Assembly: GCA_949123685.1 (NCBI GenBank)
Contig: CASBHZ010000124.1
Span: 1 to 5,683 of the forward strand
Origin: an uncultured Bacteroidales bacterium
Lineage (GTDB): Bacteria; Bacteroidota; Bacteroidia; Bacteroidales; Muribaculaceae
Direction of reading: 5' to 3'
DNA length: 5,683 nucleotides
Shown here piece by piece: positions 1 through 5,683 of this stretch. Position numbers and translations under genes: made by a program. The notes beneath the pieces are model-generated. The model searched no databases and was not told where the DNA came from. It saw nothing but the letters and a program-made list of their open reading frames with translations. The number at the start of each line of letters is the position of its first letter. The first letter of the stretch is position 1.

Positions 1-46
1 AGATACTATCGCGTGACTGGAGTTCAGACGTGTGCTCTTCCGATCT
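1..46. other. Illumina sequencing adapter left on contig end (artefact)
   Basis: This stretch is synthetic, not genomic. Positions 13-46 match the 34-base Illumina TruSeq read-2/multiplexing adapter, from GTGACTGGAG through GCTCTTCCGATCT. Positions 5-12 (ACTATCGC) sit exactly where the 8-base i7 index belongs, and positions 1-4 (AGAT) match the end of the P7 oligo. The three parts are in correct order with correct lengths, which leaves little room for coincidence. On the minus strand the adapter begins AGATCGGAAGAGC directly after genomic base 47, as expected at a ligation junction. Position 46 may be the A-tail base. The region should be trimmed before annotation. Confidence 0.98.
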
Positions 47-1026
47 TCAAGATCGATTTGAGGGGCAAAGCCGAAATCGCGCCGCGCCTTGGAAATATCC
101 ACGCTCCAGTTGCGCTGCTTCATGATCTTATATTTGTCACGGTTTAGGGTGGAAGGTTTCATCCGTGCCACTCCGATTTTCTCTGCGATTACGGAAACCG
201 CTCTCACTCCCCATAGTGGCATCCTCACCGGCAATACAAGTTTCTTGCCTATTGCTTTAGCCGCTATTTTACGAAATGATTTCTGTGTATAGGCGCGTGG
301 TTCGGAAATATCGTAAGTCTCCTTGACCGGTGCCTTTTCCAATGCGTCGAAGACACAGCGTGCGAGGTCTTCAATATAAATGAATGTAAGCAACTGCCTG
401 CGAAACCCGACAGAGAAATCAAATCCACTCTTTATTGACTTGAACATCAAGAAATAATCATGATCCCTCGGTCCGTAAATGCCGGTAGGACGCAATATGA
501 CATAAGGCATGCTGTCCATTTCGAGCCACATTTCCGCTTTAAGTTTCGAAGCTCCATACTTAGTGTTAGGCATCGGAATCATGCTTTCGTCAAATGGTGT
601 GTAACCCTTCTCGTCACCCGGTCCCATAGCAGATAAAGAACTCATGTAAAGGAACTTTTCGGGCACCATGTCTGCTGATTTCAACGCTGTAGTGAAATGA
701 CGCAGGTAATCGTAGTTGATACGGGAGAAGTCCATATAGCTCATAACCTTGGTGGCACCGAGATTGTAAACTATATAATCCCATTTCTCTCCTGCTGCCA
801 ACGCTGTAGACACAGAAGCCAAAAGGCTCTCCGGATGAGAGAAATCAAGATTCAGGAAGCGGATTCTTCCGTCTGAAAGCCAACGTCGCGATGTGCTTTC
901 ACGAACACCCGCCCACACCTCATATCCTCGGCGCAAACCTTCTTCCACAATGAAGCCTCCGACAAAACCGCCGGCTCCAACCACAAGAACCCTTTTCACT
1001 CTATTTATCTTAACCTCATTCTCCAT
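47..1026 (-). CDS. NAD(P)-dependent epimerase/dehydratase, extended SDR family (3' end missing)
   Basis: This is an extended short-chain dehydrogenase/reductase of the nucleotide-sugar epimerase/dehydratase type, with 326 genuine codons. The Rossmann nucleotide-binding motif GAGGFVG (G17, G20, G23) follows a first beta strand, VKRVLVVGA. Arg42 after strand 2 (WAGVRES) hints at NADP(H), which is weak evidence. The active site is visible: serines in YMSSLSAMGP (127-136) and the YxxxK pair Y157/K161. LRPTGIYGPRD (178-188) and FIYIEDLA (215-222) are typical of this family. The ATG at 1026 is preferred because it lies 5 bases after the deacetylase stop and leaves a normal short lead-in to strand 1; no Shine-Dalgarno is seen. 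The family end motif, 'FGF.P..DL' (residues 318-326), is reached, so probably only about 10-20 residues are lost. The frame runs on through adapter sequence to base 1 without a stop, and residues 327-342 of that translation are not real. The substrate is unknown: sugar epimerisation, dehydration or reduction are all possible. Confidence 0.93.
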
Positions 1027-1031
1027 TACAA

Positions 1032-1649
1032 CTATAATAAAGCAAATTCATAGCCTTGCTCTTTAAGCCATTCGATGCTTCTCGGCAACGCGTCAAAAAG
1101 TCTTGGCAAACTTTTGAGCGAATCATGAAACACTATGATCGAACCCGGTCTTGCGTATTTCTTTACGTTCTCGAAAACATCATCGGCAGTCAGCCGCTTG
1201 CTGTAATCCCGTGTAACAAGATCATACATGACAATCTTGTAACGCTTCGACAACATTCGTCTCTGGCTCCCTTTCATCCAACCGTGCGGTGGGCGGAACA
1301 GATCACTGCCGATATAACGGTCCGCCTCTGCAACATCCTCCAGATAACACTCAGTGCTCTTGTGAAGTCCCTGAAGATGATGCATCGTATGATTCCCAAA
1401 CCTATGTCCACGCCGCTTCACCTCTGCGAAAACATCCGGATATTTCCTTACATTGTCACCGACCATGAAGAATGTCGCCTTGATCCCATATCCGTCAAGT
1501 AGATCAAGCAATCGCGGAGTCACTTCGGGAATAGGACCGTCATCGAATGTCAGAAAAACTTTCTTACCGCCGTCCTTTTCAGGAGCAACCCTGAAAAGGG
1601 CATCCCCCGCAAACCTGCGTATCCATTCGGGCGGTCTCTCAATCAACAT
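1032..1649 (-). CDS. NodB-type polysaccharide deacetylase, no signal peptide
   Basis: This 205-residue protein is a compact carbohydrate esterase family 4 (NodB homology) enzyme, a metal-dependent de-N-acetylase or deformylase. The canonical motifs are present: TFDDGP (34-39, with D36 as predicted base and D37 as metal ligand); HTMHH (H87 and H91, metal ligands); RPPHG (119-123, normally RxPYG, here His for Tyr); TRDYS (146-150) in the motif-4 region; and VFHDS (173-177, with H175 as predicted acid). The whole protein is essentially the catalytic domain. The N-terminus (MLIERPPEWIRRFAGD) has no hydrophobic signal segment, so it is predicted to be cytoplasmic or on the inner membrane face, unlike secreted peptidoglycan deacetylases. 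It starts 19 bases after the DUF2723 gene and ends (TAG) 5 bases before the SDR gene, consistent with cotranscription. I see no Shine-Dalgarno. The substrate cannot be read from sequence. A lipid-linked or nucleotide-linked sugar is plausible by analogy with ArnD, a member of the same superfamily. Confidence 0.93.
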   Translation of the reverse strand: MLIERPPEWIRRFAGDALFRVAPEKDGGKKVFLTFDDGPIPEVTPRLLDLLDGYGIKATFFMVGDNVRKYPDVFAEVKRRGHRFGNHTMHHLQGLHKSTECYLEDVAEADRYIGSDLFRPPHGWMKGSQRRMLSKRYKIVMYDLVTRDYSKRLTADDVFENVKKYARPGSIIVFHDSLKSLPRLFDALPRSIEWLKEQGYEFALL

Positions 1650-1668
1650 AACTTGGGGTTTAAGCTAT

Positions 1669-4600
1669 TTAGTGCTTGGCATTAAATTCGTTGTTGATTC
1701 GCTTACTGCGTGCCATGTCAACCTTCTTTATCTCGGCATTGGCATCAAGCGCCTCTTTAGAGATTCCCGCCTTTAAATATTGCTGATAAGCATCATAATA
1801 AACCGAGTCATAATAACGGTCATCAGCACTGCGCGATGCGTATTCGCCTGCCGGAAGTGCTGCAAGTTCATTAACGATACGTGCCACTTCCCCAAGTTCT
1901 TTTACGTAATCCGCCTCAGTAAAAGCGGCATCAGCGCCGGCTGCCGAACCCGAACCATATGCACGGTCATATGCTGCCTTGAGGTCATTCCGGTTGAATC
2001 CGTATTTTTTCAACATCGAATCCGTCTTCTTGGGATCGCCACCGAGATCTTCATAAACCTTGATCAAATGCCAATACTGATAGGGCATAAGACGAGACTC
2101 ATGAGTCAAGGCAACTCCGCCAAACGTCATTGCTATATTTTGCTGATATGCTACATATTGAATATAGCGTTCCATTTGACTCCAGATCAGGTTCCTGCCT
2201 TTCTCTGTCAGCTTCTTGTCTCCAAGCTTCTTGCCGAGCTCGCCATAAATCTCGGGCAACGTCATTGCAACTGTCAAATCGTAGCGGGCAACATTCTCCG
2301 AAAGATTCTTCTCCATCAGGCTAACAGTGTTGAGGGCTTTCTTATATTCTGCCTCAGCCCCTTTTTTATCACCTTCCGCCATCAGCTTGTCTCCCTGATA
2401 TATTAATTCGGATGCCACATCGATCATTGAGTTTCGGGTGGTGACAAGCATCCTTCTCGCCGTCTCATCAAAATAAGGCTTGCTGTCTGCCGTCGCTTTG
2501 TCCGCTCCGCCCCAACGATAATTAGTAACCACATCATACGCACGGTCGACACGCGCCGGAATGCCGGGCTGCATTGTCGGCACAAGTTGATGTGTCATAC
2601 CTGTTGAACGGAGATAATCTCTCATGCCGAGATAATATTCATCGCCAACGGTAGAACACCAATATATAGGACGCTTCCACCCGTCTGCCGCATTCGTCGC
2701 TATTATGTCAAGCATCAGAAGCTCTCCTAACCCGACATAACCCTTCTTTGCAACTGCAGGCGCTGCAGCGAGGTCGATAACTATCTCGTTCACGATCTCT
2801 GCTGAATCTTTCTCGGCTACAAGTCCGCGCTTGATCACGGTTTCCTTGTCAACCGGAATTGTGACAACACTCGAGGGGAACTCCGGATAGTGATAATCCG
2901 GATTATAAGTCTTTCCCGAATAAATCAGCTTCAGGCTTGACAGGAGATCCGCAGGAGCCCTCTCCCTGCCGGGAATAGTGACATCCACCTTCCCATATGC
3001 ATAATCCGCCGGGGTTGCAGTGAAATGGACAGGTGCCGCTTCATAGCTTTCCTGCCTCATCTGGTTTGCATACCAATCAGATGCAAGATAACTCAGGTTG
3101 ATAATCTTGACATCCGGACGCACCCCTTCCACTTCCTGTGCATACCACAGCGGGAAAGTGTCATTGTCTCCGTTACAGAACACGATAGCATTAGGCTCAA
3201 GACTATTGAGATAGTTCACCGCAAAGTCACGTGCGGCATACCTGCCGCTGCGGTCATGATCGTCCCATGTCTGGCTGACCATCTGTATGGGCACCACAGC
3301 ACCGAGCGCACACGCAGCCACGGCACAATATACAGATGCCGAAACTTTTTTACGGTTGCCTACGATCGAGCGTATTATATGCCACATGCCAACCACTCCC
3401 ATGCCTATCCATATTGCATAAGCATAGAACGAACCGGCGAAAGCATAATCTCGTTCACGGGGCTGACCGGGATACTGGTTAAGATAAAGGACAATAGCGA
3501 TACCTGTCATGAAAAACAGGAAGAATACCACCCAGAACTGCTCTATGCCCCTCTTCCCTGCAAACGCCTGCCATATAAGTCCGATAAGTCCTAAAATCAA
3601 GGGAAGCATGAAGTAGACATTATGACCGGGGTTATCCTTGCCGAGATCATCCGGCAATAAAGACTGGTCACCTAAGCGGGCATTATCGATGAAAGGAATA
3701 CCGGAAATCCAGTTACCGGCATCCAGTTCTCCCGCCTGATTGAGCACATCATTCTGACGCCCTGCAAAGTTCCACATGAAATAACGCATATACATGTGGA
3801 TAAGCTGGTAATTGAAGAAATATTCAAGATTCTGCGCATACGTGGGTCGATATCCTATCTTTTGAGGATATGTTACCTTCCCTGTCATCTGATTCACGAA
3901 CGGCTCTCCCTGCATGTCCCATTCAGGCACTTTCTCTCCGGTAGTTGCGTCAACAGCATGGAGTTCTTTAAGGTTGGAAGGTGTAGTGTCGAGAGTCACC
4001 CACTGTTTATAGAGATCACGATGCATGCGGCTATAGATACGGGGGAAGAGCATATTAAGCTCAGGATTCATTTTCACCTCGGATTTATAGTCGCGCTTCA
4101 CGTAATAATCTTTGCCGGATTGCGCCTTTGAAGCATTCGAAGCCTGGTCACTGGTTGTAAGGAAACCATATTCAGAAGTAGGTTCGGCACCGCGCACACC
4201 TTTTGCATACATAGCCTTACCTTTTTCCACAACCTGCTGGTAAGCCGGATAGTCTATCAACACCGGAGACCCGTCTTCACGATAGGTTACCGTATCAGTC
4301 ATAATCCCCATAAGTTTTTTCTGGGGACCGGAATATAGTGTTTCACCATAGATAAGAGGCGTCTCACCATACTGCTCACGGTTTAGATAAGAAGCAAGGT
4401 CAAACACATTATCCGGAGAATTTTGATTCATTGGTGTATCAGCGCAGGAGCGTATCAGAATAAGGGCATAGCTTGAATATCCGATAAAGATGACTGCTAC
4501 GCTCCACATAATATTGCTCATCAACCTCACGGGGAGAGCTCTTCCCGGACGTATGAAAAGCCACGCCGCCAAAGCTGCTGTAAGAATCCATCCGAGCCAC

Positions 4601-5541
4601 CAGCCACTTCCCATGAATAAAGTTCCTGAAAGCATAATAGCCAAAAGGAACGAGCATTTGATCATGATTGCAGACGACTGCTTCCACAGAGCATATAATG
4701 CCCAACAGAACACACACGCCGTCAATAACGCATAGAACAATGCACCGCTATTGAAACTCATGCCGAATCCGTTCACGAACATCAGTTCAAATCTCTGCGC
4801 CATCTTGATGAAACCGGGCACAAGACCGAAAAGGACCAGAGCGATGATAACAAAAGACACACCCAAGGCGATAAGCGACTTCACAAGGTCCATGTCTTTC
4901 CACTTCCTGTAAGCAAAAACGAGTACGATTGCCGGAATACACAAAAGGTTAAGCAAATGGACAGCAACGCTGATGCCAATCACATAAGCAATCAATATAA
5001 GATATCTATCCGAGTGCGGATCATCAGCACGGTTCTCCCACTTGAGAATTAGCCAGAAGACAAGAGCTGTGCAGAAAGATGAAAACGCATATACCTCTCC
5101 TTCCACTGCCGAAAACCAGAACGTATCGCTCCAGCAATATGCCAGCGCACCAACTACACCGCTACCCATTATCACAAGATAGCGCGACAAGGAAATCTCC
5201 TTGCGCCTGCGGTCAGATACCGTAAGCCGCGCCACAAGATGAGTGATTGTCCAGAAAAGCAACAATATGGTTAAAGCTGAAAGCAATCCGCTCATAGCAT
5301 TCACCATCAGCGACACATATTGATCATTCGGAGCAAAATTTGCAAAGAAACGGGCGGTAAGCATAAAAATAGGGTTGCCCGGCGGGTGACCCACTTCAAG
5401 CTTGTCAGCCTGGATAATAAACTCGCCGCAATCCCAATATGAGGCAGTCGGCTCAAGGGTCAGCCAATATGTAGCAAGAGCGATTACAAAAACCACCCAT
5501 CCGGTGATATTGTTGACCAAATTATATTTCTTTGTCAGCAT
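1669..5541 (-). CDS. DUF2723 (TMEM260-like) polytopic membrane protein, presumed GT-C glycosyltransferase
   Basis: A complete 1290-residue inner-membrane protein. By eye there are about 15 hydrophobic segments: 11 within residues 14-364, and four more at about 641-660, 667-687, 700-724 and 735-755. Positive-inside loops (RRRK 111-114, YRKWK 211-215, RPGR 331-334, GKR 662-664, NRKK 729-732) place the first loop, the soluble block 366-640 and the tail 756-1290 in the periplasm. The first loop carries the family signature: WDCGE (36-40, acidic pair D37/E40) and HPPGNP (52-57). This resembles the acidic motif in the first loop of GT-C enzymes. VEGEVYAF (146-153), RERDYAF (695-701) and NGDNDTFPLWYAQEVEG (790-806) are further blocks I recognise from Bacteroidota DUF2723 proteins. 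Residues 1045-1130 look helical and TPR-like. Human TMEM260 is reported to be a protein O-mannosyltransferase; a glycosyl-transfer role here is inferred. The ATG at 5541 is the first available, since an in-frame TAA lies at 5554-5556. It is the first gene of the cluster, just downstream of a 5S rRNA terminator. Confidence 0.93.
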   Translation of the reverse strand: MLTKKYNLVNNITGWVVFVIALATYWLTLEPTASYWDCGEFIIQADKLEVGHPPGNPIFMLTARFFANFAPNDQYVSLMVNAMSGLLSALTILLLFWTITHLVARLTVSDRRRKEISLSRYLVIMGSGVVGALAYCWSDTFWFSAVEGEVYAFSSFCTALVFWLILKWENRADDPHSDRYLILIAYVIGISVAVHLLNLLCIPAIVLVFAYRKWKDMDLVKSLIALGVSFVIIALVLFGLVPGFIKMAQRFELMFVNGFGMSFNSGALFYALLTACVFCWALYALWKQSSAIMIKCSFLLAIMLSGTLFMGSGWWLGWILTAALAAWLFIRPGRALPVRLMSNIMWSVAVIFIGYSSYALILIRSCADTPMNQNSPDNVFDLASYLNREQYGETPLIYGETLYSGPQKKLMGIMTDTVTYREDGSPVLIDYPAYQQVVEKGKAMYAKGVRGAEPTSEYGFLTTSDQASNASKAQSGKDYYVKRDYKSEVKMNPELNMLFPRIYSRMHRDLYKQWVTLDTTPSNLKELHAVDATTGEKVPEWDMQGEPFVNQMTGKVTYPQKIGYRPTYAQNLEYFFNYQLIHMYMRYFMWNFAGRQNDVLNQAGELDAGNWISGIPFIDNARLGDQSLLPDDLGKDNPGHNVYFMLPLILGLIGLIWQAFAGKRGIEQFWVVFFLFFMTGIAIVLYLNQYPGQPRERDYAFAGSFYAYAIWIGMGVVGMWHIIRSIVGNRKKVSASVYCAVAACALGAVVPIQMVSQTWDDHDRSGRYAARDFAVNYLNSLEPNAIVFCNGDNDTFPLWYAQEVEGVRPDVKIINLSYLASDWYANQMRQESYEAAPVHFTATPADYAYGKVDVTIPGRERAPADLLSSLKLIYSGKTYNPDYHYPEFPSSVVTIPVDKETVIKRGLVAEKDSAEIVNEIVIDLAAAPAVAKKGYVGLGELLMLDIIATNAADGWKRPIYWCSTVGDEYYLGMRDYLRSTGMTHQLVPTMQPGIPARVDRAYDVVTNYRWGGADKATADSKPYFDETARRMLVTTRNSMIDVASELIYQGDKLMAEGDKKGAEAEYKKALNTVSLMEKNLSENVARYDLTVAMTLPEIYGELGKKLGDKKLTEKGRNLIWSQMERYIQYVAYQQNIAMTFGGVALTHESRLMPYQYWHLIKVYEDLGGDPKKTDSMLKKYGFNRNDLKAAYDRAYGSGSAAGADAAFTEADYVKELGEVARIVNELAALPAGEYASRSADDRYYDSVYYDAYQQYLKAGISKEALDANAEIKKVDMARSKRINNEFNAKH

Positions 5542-5576
5542 AATTAAATAAGCTTATCAAAAGCAATGTTAATTTG

Positions 5577-5584
5577 CAAAATTA
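5577..5584 (-). promoter_or_regulatory. Candidate Bacteroides-type -7 promoter element for the three-gene cluster
   Basis: On the minus strand this reads TAATTTTG, a match to the Bacteroidota primary-sigma -7 consensus TAnnTTTG. It would place the transcription start roughly 25-30 bases before the ATG at 5541. The -33 match is poor: the nearest ATTG lies about 23 bases upstream, longer than the usual spacing. Some promoter is expected here, because the terminator at 5629-5659 should stop read-through from the rRNA operon. The rest of 5542-5628 is AT-rich leader without a Shine-Dalgarno sequence. The motif is short and could occur by chance in such DNA. Confidence 0.45.
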
Positions 5585-5628
5585 GCTAAAAATAGTGATA
5601 AATCCTACAATCTTCTTATACATGATAT

Positions 5629-5659
5629 AAAAAAAGAGCCTCAGGTCTCCCTGAGGCTC
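5629..5659 (-). terminator. Intrinsic terminator after the 5S rRNA gene
   Basis: The arms GAGCCTCAGG (5636-5645) and CCTGAGGCTC (5650-5659) form a perfect 10-base-pair, GC-rich stem around a 4-base loop. On the minus strand the stem is followed at once by seven T residues (5635-5629). The T tract is on one side only, so it terminates minus-strand transcription arriving from beyond 5683. It sits a few bases after the 5S rRNA 3' end, so it is read as the end of an rRNA operon, insulating the DUF2723 cluster from it. Confidence 0.92.
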
Positions 5660-5664
5660 CGCAA

Positions 5665-5683
5665 GGCGGCGATTACCTACTCT
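5665..5683 (-). rRNA. rrf: 5S rRNA, 3'-terminal fragment
   Basis: The minus strand reads AGAGTAGGTAATCGCCGCC, which resembles the conserved 3' end of bacterial 5S rRNA (GAGAGTAGG followed by a GCCGCC-type terminal helix strand). Only about 19 bases are inside the window, so the helix partner at the 5' end cannot be checked. Support comes from position: a strong terminator begins a few bases later on the same strand, and the contig stops exactly here, as assemblies often do when they meet multi-copy rRNA operons. The exact mature 3' end is approximate. It shows an apparent AA relative to the common GGTCGCCGCC form I remember, which may be lineage-specific. Confidence 0.75.

Noticed and set aside
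41..55. Near-palindrome CGATCTT-C-AAGATCG at the left junction
   Set aside because: Half of it is adapter sequence, so the symmetry arises from where the library fragment happened to end; it is not a binding site.
89..292. A 67-codon plus-strand frame near the left end
   Set aside because: It is antisense to the C-terminal half of the SDR gene, where the minus-strand frame continues to match the family.
1056..1776. Plus-strand open frames (1056-1502 and 1453-1776) opposite the deacetylase
   Set aside because: The minus strand carries all five NodB motifs in one intact frame here. The plus-strand products show no motif, and their extent only mirrors the codon composition of the real gene.
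1780..2406. A plus-strand open frame of 208 codons opposite the DUF2723 gene
   Set aside because: It lies wholly opposite the well-supported membrane-protein gene. Its translation is rich in Cys, Ile and His, typical of an antisense shadow, with no recognisable domain or start signal.
3025..3594. A 189-codon plus-strand frame
   Set aside because: It is antisense to the conserved GDNDTFP and RERDYAF region of the DUF2723 gene; no independent support.
3850..3871. Inverted repeat ATATCCT...AGGATAT with an 8-base spacer
   Set aside because: The 7-base arms are AT-rich, there is no terminal T tract, and it lies in the middle of a coding region; chance is the simplest reading.
4439..4717. A 92-codon minus-strand frame inside the DUF2723 gene in another frame
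   Set aside because: It overlaps membrane segments of the real frame, and no domain is recognisable.
5548..5557. Perfect 10-base palindrome ATAAGCTTAT just before the DUF2723 start
   Set aside because: It is short and AT-rich in an AT-rich leader, with no second copy seen in the window. An operator cannot be claimed without conservation in relatives.

Overview
The window looks like a complete short metagenomic or draft-genome contig from a Bacteroidota member. It most likely comes from a gut-type Bacteroidales; a Muribaculaceae-like source is possible but not shown. The reasons are a DUF2723-type giant membrane protein with Bacteroidota-style conserved blocks, a NodB-family deacetylase of a form I recognise from Bacteroides relatives, the absence of Shine-Dalgarno sequences before all three genes, and a candidate TAnnTTTG (Bacteroides-type) -7 promoter element. 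All biological features lie on the minus strand.

Layout in the direction of transcription (right to left). At 5665-5683 is the last stretch of a 5S rRNA gene, followed by a strong intrinsic terminator (5629-5659) that closes an rRNA operon lying beyond the window. After an AT-rich promoter/leader region (5542-5628) comes a tight three-gene cluster. The first gene (5541-1669) encodes a 1290-residue DUF2723/TMEM260-like polytopic membrane protein, a presumed GT-C glycosyltransferase. After 19 bases comes a 205-residue NodB-type polysaccharide deacetylase (1649-1032). After 5 bases comes an extended SDR of the nucleotide-sugar epimerase/dehydratase type (1026 to 47), whose last few residues are cut off. 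The spacing implies one transcription unit.

Positions 1-46 are not biological. They are an Illumina library adapter (the tail of P7, an 8-base index, and the 34-base read-2 adapter) left on the contig end. The SDR frame stays open through it, so a naive translation adds a foreign C-terminal peptide containing the well-known adapter product KSTRLNSSH.

Working model (inference): a sugar-modifying SDR, a metal-dependent deacetylase with no signal peptide, and a GT-C-like membrane enzyme with large presumed periplasmic domains form an envelope-glycan or protein-glycosylation module. The combination recalls the logic of the Arn pathway (SDR, NodB-type ArnD, GT-C ArnT). No substrate can be assigned from sequence. 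Apart from that hypothesis and the adapter artefact, the window is ordinary. I see no mobile element, CRISPR array, tRNA or defence system, and no gene-free stretch over 300 bases.
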